Assembly (NCBI GenBank): GCA_002315455.1
Contig: DCGG01000126.1
Coordinates: 1-14,272 of the forward strand
From: Lentisphaeria bacterium UBA1784
Lineage (GTDB): Bacteria > Verrucomicrobiota > Lentisphaeria > Victivallales > Victivallaceae
DNA length: 14,272 bases
Direction of reading: 5' to 3'
Part shown: positions 6,668 to 13,542 of the stretch, in pieces
Layout of the letters: every line of letters starts with the position of its first letter
Position numbering within the stretch: position 1 is the first letter of the stretch
Notes under the pieces: model-generated
Told to the model about the DNA's origin: nothing
The model's input: the letters and a program-made list of their open reading frames with translations, nothing else
Database searches by the model: none
Translations under genes and position numbers: made by a program

Positions 6668-8230
6668 ATGGACAGACGCGAATTTTTGAAGACCACAGCG
6701 GCATTGGGGGGCTTCTGCGCCGCCGGCAGTTTTCAGAAAAGCAAAACCGTGATTTTCGGAGGCAACGTCTGTGACGGCTCCGGCGCGGAACCGTCGGCAC
6801 TGGACCTTCTTCTGGAGGGGGAACGAATCGCCGATATCGGCGCCCCCGGGAGTTTCGATGCCGTTCCGGCGGAGAGAATATCGGTGAAAGGATTGACGGT
6901 GGTCCCCGGTTTCATCGATGCCCACTCCCACGACGACGGCAGTAAGATCCGGTTTCCAGAGATGCGTACGAAACTGCTTCAGGGGGTGACCACCACCGTG
7001 GACGGAAACTGCGGCAATTCTGCCTGCTGTGACCGGCAGAGTCTCGCCGGAAAAGAGTGGCGCGGCCTCGCGGAATACGCGGCCCTCCTGAAACGGGAGC
7101 CGGCCTCGGTGAATACGGTTTCGCTCTGCGGACACAACACCATCCGGCGTCTGGTCATGGGTAACTCCTCCGCGAAGCCATCCGCCGCGGAACTCAAAGA
7201 GATGCAGACGCTTTTGGAACAGGCGTTTCAGGCGGGGGCGGCGGGGTGGACCACCGGCTTGACCTATTTCCCCGGAAAGTTCGCCGACACGGAGGAACTG
7301 CTGGCCCTCTCCGCCGTGACGAAGGGTAGCAGCAAGGTTTATGCCTCCCACGTCCGAAGCGAAGGGGATGAACTCATTCCCGCCGTGAAGGAGGCCATCG
7401 CCATCGGCAAAGCCGGTTCCGGCGAGGTGGAGATCAGCCATCTGAAGACCATTTTCCCACGCAACTACCACAAGATCGGAGCCTTGCTGGAAACGCTGGA
7501 GCGAGGCCGGGAGGAGATGATCCTCCATGCGGACCGCTACCCCTACGTTTTCTCCTCCACCCGGATCGGCCAGATTCTGCCGGCGCCTTACGACCGGGAT
7601 GTGACGCTGGCGGAGCATCTGCGCTCCTCCGCCCCCTTCCGGGAGGAGATCAAGGAGGCCCTGAAGCGCAGCCCCCGGGACCTCGCCACCACGATCCTGT
7701 GCCAGAAAGGCCGGACCATCGCCGCCATCGCCGAAGGGAAGGGGTGTTCCATCGAACACGCCGCCATGGAGGTCCTGATGGAAAGTCCGGAGCAGAAGGC
7801 GGCCTTTCTCTGCATGTCGGAGGAGAATATGCTGAAGATCCTTTCCCTGCCTTGGGTCTGCGCCGGATCGGACGGACTTTCCATGCTGCTGGACGACCCC
7901 GGATGTGTCGGCCATCCCCGTTCCGTCGGGACGTTTCCCCGCTTTTTCCGGGTCGTTTCCGAACGATGCGGCATCGGCGAGGCCATACGGCGGATGACTT
8001 CGCTTCCCGCCACCATCTTCCACATTCCGGAACGGGGGATGATCCGCAAGGGATATTTTGCTGATCTGGTCATTCTCGACTTGGCAAAATATGATTCCCG
8101 GGCGGGATTCTTCGGGGAGGAGCGGATGCCCTCCGGCGTTGTCCGGGTGCTGGTCAACGGTCGGACCGCGTGGGACGAAAACGCTCCGGAATGCATCGGC
8201 CGTCACGGCAGATTCCTTGCAATCTCATAG
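6668..8230 (+). CDS. N-acyl-D-amino-acid deacylase (D-aminoacylase-like amidohydrolase) with Tat signal
   Basis: With the start at 6668 the protein has 520 residues and opens with a twin-arginine signature (DRREFLK at 2-8) and a short hydrophobic stretch (TTAALGGFCAAG), predicting Tat export. The amidohydrolase barrel ligands match D-aminoacylase: HSHDD (His86, His88), Cys115 in GNCGNS, His228 in YASHVRSEGDE, His258 in EISHLK and Asp402 in CAGSDG. The family-typical HPRSVGTFPRFF is at ~416-427. In the Alcaligenes enzyme the Cys and two His hold the zinc. The family hydrolyses N-acyl-D-amino acids to D-amino acid plus carboxylate; some members act on N-acyl-D-Glu or D-Asp or on related cyclic or peptide substrates. 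CGGAGA at 6658-6663 supports this start; an ATG at 6644 (with AAGGG upstream) would add eight residues before the Tat motif. It is the first gene of the operon, 11 bases before the CapA-like gene. Confidence 0.88.
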   Translation: MDRREFLKTTAALGGFCAAGSFQKSKTVIFGGNVCDGSGAEPSALDLLLEGERIADIGAPGSFDAVPAERISVKGLTVVPGFIDAHSHDDGSKIRFPEMRTKLLQGVTTTVDGNCGNSACCDRQSLAGKEWRGLAEYAALLKREPASVNTVSLCGHNTIRRLVMGNSSAKPSAAELKEMQTLLEQAFQAGAAGWTTGLTYFPGKFADTEELLALSAVTKGSSKVYASHVRSEGDELIPAVKEAIAIGKAGSGEVEISHLKTIFPRNYHKIGALLETLERGREEMILHADRYPYVFSSTRIGQILPAPYDRDVTLAEHLRSSAPFREEIKEALKRSPRDLATTILCQKGRTIAAIAEGKGCSIEHAAMEVLMESPEQKAAFLCMSEENMLKILSLPWVCAGSDGLSMLLDDPGCVGHPRSVGTFPRFFRVVSERCGIGEAIRRMTSLPATIFHIPERGMIRKGYFADLVILDLAKYDSRAGFFGEERMPSGVVRVLVNGRTAWDENAPECIGRHGRFLAIS

Positions 8231-8241
8231 GGAGGAAACTC

Positions 8242-9414
8242 ATGGGACAAGTCAAACTTATTTTCGCTTCTGATCTGGCACCGATCCGCAATTTTGCTCC
8301 GATCATGGCAAATGAACCGGCGGCGATCTACGGCGATCTGCTTCCCGTGCTCGGTTCCGCCGACTGCCGCATCGTCAATCTGGAGAGCCCGCTGGACCCT
8401 GCGGATGGCTTCATCGTCAAAAGCGGCGCGGCGTTCACCGGGTATCCGGAACACCTTGCCTCCCTGCAGGCGGGGGGCTTCGACGTAGCGGTGATGGCCA
8501 ACAATCACACCTTCGACTGCGGCGAGGAGGGATTCCGCCGGACCCGGAGGCTTCTGCAGGATTCCGGGATCGGGACCGTCGGGGCAGGGGAGACGCTCGC
8601 AGAGGCGCGGAAGCCCCTTTCCCTCTTTCTGCAAGGCGTCAGGATCGGGATCTTCGCCATATCCGAAGGCGAAGATCGGAGGGGGGCCGCCGACTGTTCC
8701 GCCGGAGTCCGGCCTTGGGAGGTGGGGCGCCTCGCGGAGGAGATCCGCGCCGCGCGAAAGGAGTATGACGTGATTCTCGTCTCCGCCCACTGCGGGCTGG
8801 AGTATCAGCCTTATCCCTCCGGCTACGTCTATCAAGCGTTTCAACTGTGGGCGGAGGCCGGAGCGGACGTGATCCTCGGACACCATCCTCACGTTCCGCA
8901 GGGGATGGCGATTCTTGGCCGCACTCCCGCCTACTTCAGTCTGGGGAACTTCGTCTTTTATCAACCGGTGCCCAACTACTGGCGGAAGGTCGGATACATG
9001 GTGGAGATGGTGCTGGACGCCTCCGGGCTCGTCTCCCATCGCATGATCCCTTATCGGATCACGGAGAGCGGTTTGCGGCTTCTGAAGGGGGAGGCGCTCG
9101 CGGATTTCGAAGCGCGCTTTGCGGAACTCTCCCGGCCCCTGCAGAACGGGGAAACTGCCCTTGACGCCTGGAACGCCGTCCTCGCCAGCAACGGAGTCTC
9201 CGGTTTCGCTGCGGAACTGGAACAGATCGCCGGTACGATGCGGGCCACCCCCGAAAAAGGCGCCGCGATGCTTCGGAACCGGATCACCTGTCCCCAGCAT
9301 TTCACCCAGTGGTTCGACGGCATGACCCGGATCATGGAGGGAACGCTTCAGGACGTCCCGGAGAGTTACCGGCGGATGGTCAGGGAGTTTCTGACTCGTG
9401 AGGTGGAGTCGTGA
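8242..9414 (+). CDS. CapA/PgsA-family protein (PGA_cap metallophosphatase-like fold)
   Basis: A 390-residue protein. The CapA domain spans ~4-260 with the family's metal-site motifs in order: Asp11, NLE (46-48), ANNH (86-89), His183/Glu187 in SAHCGLEY, GHHPHVPQG (213-221) and YFSLGNF (231-237). CapA/PgsA is needed for poly-gamma-glutamate capsule production and has a calcineurin-like phosphoesterase fold, though its reaction is poorly defined. Unlike PgsA, this protein has no signal peptide or membrane anchor, so it is predicted to be cytosolic. A C-terminal region of about 120 residues (270-390) has no motif I recognise. The start at 8242 is fixed by GGAGG at 8231-8235, six bases upstream; an in-frame ATG at 8170 would lie inside the preceding gene. 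The stop overlaps the next start (GTGA). No CapB or CapC is nearby, so polymer synthesis itself is not implied. Confidence 0.88.
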   Translation: MGQVKLIFASDLAPIRNFAPIMANEPAAIYGDLLPVLGSADCRIVNLESPLDPADGFIVKSGAAFTGYPEHLASLQAGGFDVAVMANNHTFDCGEEGFRRTRRLLQDSGIGTVGAGETLAEARKPLSLFLQGVRIGIFAISEGEDRRGAADCSAGVRPWEVGRLAEEIRAARKEYDVILVSAHCGLEYQPYPSGYVYQAFQLWAEAGADVILGHHPHVPQGMAILGRTPAYFSLGNFVFYQPVPNYWRKVGYMVEMVLDASGLVSHRMIPYRITESGLRLLKGEALADFEARFAELSRPLQNGETALDAWNAVLASNGVSGFAAELEQIAGTMRATPEKGAAMLRNRITCPQHFTQWFDGMTRIMEGTLQDVPESYRRMVREFLTREVES

Positions 9415-10286
9415 AGCGGATCGTGGTCTGTGATTCCGGGCTTGGCGGACTGAACGTCGCCTCCCGGTTTTTTGCGCCGGAGAGCCGGGGCGGCACTCCG
9501 TGCGAACTCTGTTATTTCAATGCATATCCCTCTCCTGCCGGCGGCTTCAACAAGCTCGCGTCCGCCGCGGAGCAGGAGGAACTTCTGCAGTCGGTGCTGG
9601 AGGGGATCGGACTGCTTGCCCCCGATCTCTGTCTCATCGCCTGCAATACGCTTTCCATTGTATACGAAGGACTTGCCCGCCGGCATCGGCCGGAGTTCGA
9701 GGTCAGGGGGATCGCCGGCGTCGCCGTGGACCGTATGGAGGAAGCGCTGAACGCCGACCCGGAGTCCACGCTTCTGATCCTCGGGACCAGGACCACGGTG
9801 GAATCCGGCCTCTACCGGGAGCGTCTTCTTGCAAAATGCTTTGCACCGGAACGCATCCGTGCGCTGGCGTGTCCGGGGCTGGCGACCCTTCTGGAGTCCG
9901 ATCCCGCGGCGGCGGAGGTTTCGGACCGCATCGCGGAATACGCTTGCGCGGCGGAAAAACTCTTTCCCCGGAAGCCCCGGAAACTGGTCCTCGGATTCTG
10001 CTGCACCCATTTCGGTTTCGCGGAGCCGCTGTGGCGGAAATGGTTCGGCGAACGTTTCGGCAGCGGCGTCAGGATCGTCGATCCCAACGGATTTTTCGCG
10101 GCGGGATATGAGTCGGAAAAAATGCGCTACCTCTCCCGTATCCCCTTCTTTCCCGGGGCACAGGAGAGCATGTGCCGCTACTTTCAGAAGAATGCTCCCG
10201 CCGTGGCCGAAGCCTTGGCTCATGCGGTGCCGGAGCGTGAACTTTTTGCAGTGAATGAACAATGGTTTCAAAGGATGGTCCAATAA
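9411..10286 (+). CDS. Asp/Glu racemase superfamily protein, glutamate racemase (MurI)-like
   Basis: A 291-residue protein starting at GTG in a 4-nt overlap (GTGA) with the CapA-like gene. It has the two pseudo-symmetric catalytic halves of glutamate racemase: the DSGLGGLNV loop (8-16; Asp8, Ser9), first Cys78 in ACNT (77-80), GTRTTVESGLY (125-135), and second Cys198 in CCTHF (197-201) with His200. Both catalytic Cys are kept, so cofactor-independent racemisation of Glu, Asp or a related amino acid is likely. It departs from MurI where YxGDxxxxPYG normally stands (YFNAYPSPAGGFNK, 35-48) and where CTHYPLL is expected (CCTHFGFAEP). It may therefore be a pathway-specific racemase rather than the housekeeping MurI. 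It feeds directly into the ligase gene, whose ATG shares one base with this TAA. Confidence 0.83.
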   Translation: MKRIVVCDSGLGGLNVASRFFAPESRGGTPCELCYFNAYPSPAGGFNKLASAAEQEELLQSVLEGIGLLAPDLCLIACNTLSIVYEGLARRHRPEFEVRGIAGVAVDRMEEALNADPESTLLILGTRTTVESGLYRERLLAKCFAPERIRALACPGLATLLESDPAAAEVSDRIAEYACAAEKLFPRKPRKLVLGFCCTHFGFAEPLWRKWFGERFGSGVRIVDPNGFFAAGYESEKMRYLSRIPFFPGAQESMCRYFQKNAPAVAEALAHAVPERELFAVNEQWFQRMVQ

Positions 10287-11266
10287 TGAACAGGAGATGT
10301 GTGGTTTTGGTCACCGGTCAGGGCGGAGACGCGCAGGGTTGGGGAAATATGGCCGTGACGGGATCGGTCCGCGATGCGATTGTCGCCAACGGTTACGATT
10401 GTCGGATCGTCCTCGCCGAGGACCGGAGGGCGCTGGAGGCCGGATTGCGGGACGGCGCCTGCGACATGGTGTGGAGTTCGCTCTACTTTTTCTCCAACCG
10501 GGAGGACATCATCGGCATCCCGGCGGATGCGGTCTGGGTCGCAGACGTACTGGATGAATTGCACGTCCCCTACATCGGACCATCCGCCGCGACCATGAAG
10601 GCTCTTATCGGCAAGTTCGACACCCACGAGGTGCTTGCCTGCAACCGCGTTTCCTGTCCCCGGCATGTTCTCTGCCCGCCCTCCGATTGCGGCGAGGTGG
10701 ACTTTTTTCCCGCGTTCGTCAAACCCAACGGCGAGTCCCGCTCCGTCGGCATCAGCGAGAACAGCGTTGCGGAGACTCCCGAGGCTCTGCGGAAACAGGT
10801 GGCCTTCATCCAGCGGGAACTGGGTCAGGCCGCGCTTGTGGAGGAGTACCTTCCCGGCCGGGAGTACACCGTCATGGTGATCGGCAACGGAAAACAGCGG
10901 GAGATCCTGCCGGGCCGGGTCACCGTGGATCCGTCGCATTACGGCAAGTATCCGATTCTGCGCAGTGATCTGCGGGGCGTCGGCTTGACCCACGTTTCGC
11001 TGCCTGACGCCCACAAGGAGGAGGCCATCGCTCTCGCCGGAGCCGCCTGCGACGCCCTCGGCTGCGAGGACCACGTCCGCATCGACATGCGGGAGGGCGC
11101 CGACGGAAAACTGCGGATCATGGAGGTCAACGGCATCCCCGGACTGAAGCCGGTGAAGAGTTGGAGCCCCCAGATCTACGCGCTTTATCATCCCGGGGAG
11201 GATCCTTACGGCGCGCTGATCGGCACCATCGTCCGCTGTGCCATGGAGCGTTCCTATGGAAAATAA
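10286..11266 (+). CDS. ATP-grasp ligase, D-alanine-D-alanine ligase-like
   Basis: A 326-residue protein of Ddl size and layout. The N-terminal domain (~1-95) ends in PYIGPSAATMKALIGK (95-110), matching the Ddl GSxxxxAxxxDK region. The ATP-grasp core has FVKPNGESRSVGIS (144-157), VEEYLPGREYTVMVIG (185-200), the Arg/Asp strand HVRIDMRE (263-270) and the Mg-binding MEVNGIPG (279-286; Glu280, Asn282). ATP-driven joining of a carboxylate to an amine is expected through an acyl-phosphate. The opening reads VTGQGGDAQGWGN instead of the Ddl signature GGxSxEH, so the Glu that holds the first D-Ala in true Ddl is missing and another substrate is likely. The start overlaps the racemase TAA (TAATG), with AAGGA at 10271-10275. 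An in-frame ATG eight codons upstream is less likely. Confidence 0.82.
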   Translation: MNRRCVVLVTGQGGDAQGWGNMAVTGSVRDAIVANGYDCRIVLAEDRRALEAGLRDGACDMVWSSLYFFSNREDIIGIPADAVWVADVLDELHVPYIGPSAATMKALIGKFDTHEVLACNRVSCPRHVLCPPSDCGEVDFFPAFVKPNGESRSVGISENSVAETPEALRKQVAFIQRELGQAALVEEYLPGREYTVMVIGNGKQREILPGRVTVDPSHYGKYPILRSDLRGVGLTHVSLPDAHKEEAIALAGAACDALGCEDHVRIDMREGADGKLRIMEVNGIPGLKPVKSWSPQIYALYHPGEDPYGALIGTIVRCAMERSYGK

Positions 11267-11975
11267 AATGCAAAAACGTCCGCCGCTGATCCTGATCAAC
11301 ATGGCAGTGGGTGAATATCTCGAAAGGGAGACCGATTTCCTGATCAGCAGTTATGCCCAGCGGGTCAGCGATGCGGGAGGCGTTCCTCTGTTGATCCCCT
11401 CCATCGAGAAGGAGGAGATCATCTCCACGTTGCTGGATCTGGCCGACGGCGTCCTGCTGATCGGCGGCAAGGACTACGATCCCCGGTTCTTCGGAGAGCC
11501 GTTGCATCCCAGGACGAATCTGGACCGGAAGCGGCCGCACTTCGATATCGCCTTCGGCAAAGCGGTCCTGCAGCGGGACGTGCCGGTGCTGGGAATATGC
11601 GCCGGATGCCAGCTGATCAACAGCCTCTGCGGAGGACGGCTGATCCAGCACCTTGACGACGCCGAATTGCACGTCGGCGGCACGACTCACGAGGCCTCCG
11701 TTGATGAGGAGGGATGGTTCTCCCGCAGTTTGGGCCGGAAGGCGGGGGAGGTCCTGACGGTCAACAGTTTCCACCATCAGGCGGTGGACCCGGCCGGTCT
11801 GGGACAGGGGCTTCGGATCACGGCGCGGGCCTTCGATGGCTCCGTGGAGGCGATTGAAGGAACCGGTTCCCGGATGCTCCTTGGAGTACAGTTCCATCCC
11901 GAGCGGATGGATGATGTCGCGCCCGGGGTCTTCGGAACCCTGCTCGCCGAGGCCGCCAGGCGGAAGGCGCGTTGA
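11256..11975 (+). CDS. Class I glutamine amidotransferase-like gamma-glutamyl hydrolase (peptidase C26, PuuD-like)
   Basis: A 239-residue protein. The nucleophile elbow LGICAGCQ puts the catalytic Cys at 115, and VQFHPER completes the triad with His214 and Glu216. GGKDYDP (70-76), DRKRPHFDIAF (90-100) and NSFHHQAVD (170-178) are typical of peptidase C26. Known members cut gamma-glutamyl bonds, for example gamma-glutamyl-GABA (PuuD) or folate polyglutamate. The elbow has Ala where PuuD-type enzymes usually have Arg (GICRG). It is the last gene of the operon. The chosen ATG lies within the ligase gene (11-nt overlap) with GGAG at 11245-11248, seven bases upstream; the ATG at 11268 is an alternative with a weaker RBS. 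In context it may trim or recycle the gamma-glutamyl product of the preceding enzymes. No signal peptide is present. Confidence 0.87.
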   Translation: MENKMQKRPPLILINMAVGEYLERETDFLISSYAQRVSDAGGVPLLIPSIEKEEIISTLLDLADGVLLIGGKDYDPRFFGEPLHPRTNLDRKRPHFDIAFGKAVLQRDVPVLGICAGCQLINSLCGGRLIQHLDDAELHVGGTTHEASVDEEGWFSRSLGRKAGEVLTVNSFHHQAVDPAGLGQGLRITARAFDGSVEAIEGTGSRMLLGVQFHPERMDDVAPGVFGTLLAEAARRKAR

Positions 11976-12019
11976 ACTTTCCTTTTTCGTAAAAAAGAAT
12001 GGAAAAATCCGGGTTTCCG

Positions 12020-12048
12020 TTGAAAAAAGACGGGATCGGTGCTATTGT
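12020..12048 (+). promoter_or_regulatory. Probable promoter of the histidine phosphatase gene
   Basis: TTGAAA (12020-12025), a 17-base spacer and TATTGT (12043-12048) lie in the 193-base gap after the gamma-glutamyl hydrolase gene. They imply a new transcript with a leader of about 115 nt. Upstream, CTTTTT/AAAAAG (about 11984-11999) forms only a weak AT-only hairpin. Confidence 0.4.
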
Positions 12049-12055
12049 TTATCAC

Positions 12056-12078
12056 ATGACGGAGAACCTTTCCGTTAT
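12056..12078 (+). other. Leader hairpin upstream of the histidine phosphatase gene
   Basis: The arms ATGACGGA and TCCGTTAT pair over 8 bp (one G-U) around a 7-base loop, directly after the predicted transcription start. TCCGGG at about 12093-12098 can also pair with CCCGGA further down the leader. No known riboswitch family is recognised, and it could simply be 5' stabilising structure. Confidence 0.3.
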
Positions 12079-12168
12079 ATGTGTGTGGCGTGTCCGGGAT
12101 AGACTACCGCGGTTTGCAATGAGACTCCGCCCCGGAACGTCTGAATTTTTCACAATCAGGAGAGAAAC

Positions 12169-13005
12169 ATGAAACGGTCTTTTTTTCTGCTGGCACTGAC
12201 CGCCTGTGCCATCTGGTGCATCAGTGACGCCTCCGCCGCCACCCGTCGGATCATGATCACTCGGCATGGTCAGCCCATCCTCCAAGGTCAGAAGCAGTAC
12301 GACGGCGACTGGCCCCTGAGCGATTTGGGCAGACTGCAGGCCACGAAACTCGGGAAGTACCTGAAGAGCATCAACTTCAATGGCAAGATCTACGCATCCC
12401 CCTACTGGCGCACGGTGGAGACCGGCGCTTACATCGGGACGGAGATGAACATTCCGGTGACGCCTTACGCGCCGATCCAGGAGCGGGTCCACGAGGGCAA
12501 CGGCAAGGACAAGGGAAGCGGTGCCGCGCTGCCCAATCTGAAGCAGGGCGGGATGTCCCTCGCACAACTCAATGAGAAGTTCCCCGGCAAAATCGATCCC
12601 AAGACCGATCTGCCGGACAAGTGGCTGCTGACTGAACCGGAGGACCGGAAGGTCGCCCACACTGCCCGCGTCGGCGCGGGGCTTCAGCAGATCCTCAAAC
12701 AGCAGAAGGAAGGCGACATTCTCCTCGTTTGCCACGCCGGTTCCGTGGGCGGGCTGAACCGTTACCTGCAGAGCCTCGGTGCCGCCCAAAAAATCAAGGG
12801 AATGTCTTGGAACTGCTGTCTCTTCATCTATGAATTGAAGGATGACGGCACCGTCAGGTTCGACCGCTTCGTGGAGCCGACCGAGTATCTGGAGCCAGCG
12901 GAGATCACCAGCAACAAGATGACCTATGCGGAGATGAAGAAGGACGCCAAGAAAGACTCCTCTTCCAAGAGCAAAAAGAGCAAGAAAAGCAAAAAAAGCC
13001 TGTAA
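12169..13005 (+). CDS. Exported histidine phosphatase (phosphoglycerate mutase superfamily) with Lys/Ser-rich tail
   Basis: A 278-residue protein. Residues 1-23 form a signal peptide (KR, hydrophobic core, ASA then A at 21-24). LTAC at 10-13 also looks like a lipobox but would leave a very short signal. The catalytic core begins at TRHG (31-34; phosphate-accepting His33), and the second active-site His is His189 in VCHAGS. The superfamily removes phosphate through a phospho-His intermediate. The periplasmic or surface substrate is unknown (sugar phosphates, phytate-like compounds and lipid-linked phosphates are all possible). The last ~20 residues (257-278) are almost only Lys and Ser in SKK repeats, a basic tail suited to binding polyanions or the cell surface. 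RBS AGGAG is at 12158-12162. It is followed 18 bases later by the C_GCAxxG_C_C gene. Confidence 0.87.
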   Translation: MKRSFFLLALTACAIWCISDASAATRRIMITRHGQPILQGQKQYDGDWPLSDLGRLQATKLGKYLKSINFNGKIYASPYWRTVETGAYIGTEMNIPVTPYAPIQERVHEGNGKDKGSGAALPNLKQGGMSLAQLNEKFPGKIDPKTDLPDKWLLTEPEDRKVAHTARVGAGLQQILKQQKEGDILLVCHAGSVGGLNRYLQSLGAAQKIKGMSWNCCLFIYELKDDGTVRFDRFVEPTEYLEPAEITSNKMTYAEMKKDAKKDSSSKSKKSKKSKKSL

Positions 13006-13023
13006 ATTCTTGAAAAATCAGAA

Positions 13024-13494
13024 ATGAAAAAGGAAGGCAAAGCGGAACAGGCAAGAGTGCTTTTCCTCGCCGGTGCGAATTGTGCACAGGCGGTGCTCGG
13101 AGCGTTCGCTTCCGACTGCGGAATCACGCAGGAGACCGCTTTTCGGATCGCTTCCGGTTTCGGTGGCGGCATCGCCCGGCTCCGGGAGGTCTGCGGTGCG
13201 GTCTCCGGGATGGTCATGGCGGCGGACCTGCTCTACGGACCTTCCAATCTCGCCGACAAGGCGGCGAAGGATGCCCACTATGCCCGGATCCGGCAACTGA
13301 CGGAGGCCTTTCGCGAGGCGAATGGCTCCATCGTCTGCCGGGAACTGCTGGGATTGGCTCCAAAACAGAGCGATGCCCCGGTTTCGGAAGCCCGTACTCC
13401 GGAATACTACAAAAAACGCCCCTGCGCCGATCTGGTGGCGCAGGCGGCCTCCATTCTCGCCGCAGAAATGCTCCGGGATTCGCCCCTGAAGTGA
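13024..13494 (+). CDS. C_GCAxxG_C_C family protein (putative redox protein)
   Basis: A 156-residue protein with the spaced cysteines that define the family: Cys20 in GANCAQAV, Cys57 in the VCGAVSG motif (56-62) after a Gly-rich helix cap SGFGGGIARL, Cys105 in IVCRELLG and Cys134 in RPCADLV. An additional Cys32 lies between the first two. The four conserved Cys suggest metal or redox-centre binding; no biochemical role is firmly established for the family. There is no signal peptide, so it is predicted to be cytosolic. It starts 18 bases after the phosphatase stop without a clear Shine-Dalgarno site, so it probably depends on read-through transcription and perhaps translational re-initiation. 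Its 3' end faces the lactate permease gene across a 48-base gap. Confidence 0.87.
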   Translation: MKKEGKAEQARVLFLAGANCAQAVLGAFASDCGITQETAFRIASGFGGGIARLREVCGAVSGMVMAADLLYGPSNLADKAAKDAHYARIRQLTEAFREANGSIVCRELLGLAPKQSDAPVSEARTPEYYKKRPCADLVAQAASILAAEMLRDSPLK

Positions 13495-13542
13495 CGGACC
13501 GGAAGGCTGAAAGGGAGGTGCCTCTGTCCCCCGCTCCCCAGA

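Noticed and set aside
6620..8206. A 528-codon open frame antisense to the D-aminoacylase gene, and similar long antisense frames at 968-1966, 1963-2943, 3543-4607, 8203-9300, 9366-10283 and 10268-11302
   Set aside because: All lie opposite genes with clear family motifs, have no recognisable domain, and arise from few stop codons in GC-rich DNA.
8170..8241. Upstream in-frame ATG for the CapA-like gene
   Set aside because: It would overlap the conserved end of the preceding gene by 61 bases, while the ATG at 8242 has GGAGG six bases upstream.
6668..11975. Complete poly-gamma-glutamate capsule operon (capBCA/pgsBCA)
   Set aside because: No CapB-like ligase (Mur-ligase fold) and no small membrane CapC are present, and the CapA-like protein is unanchored.
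11984..11999. Rho-independent terminator after the gamma-glutamyl hydrolase gene
   Set aside because: The CTTTTT/AAAAAG stem has a single G-C pair and is not followed by a U-run, so it is too weak to call.
13495..13542. Bidirectional terminator between the C_GCAxxG_C_C and lactate permease genes
   Set aside because: Only short, tight-looped pairing (AGG/CCT) is visible and there is no U-run on either strand.
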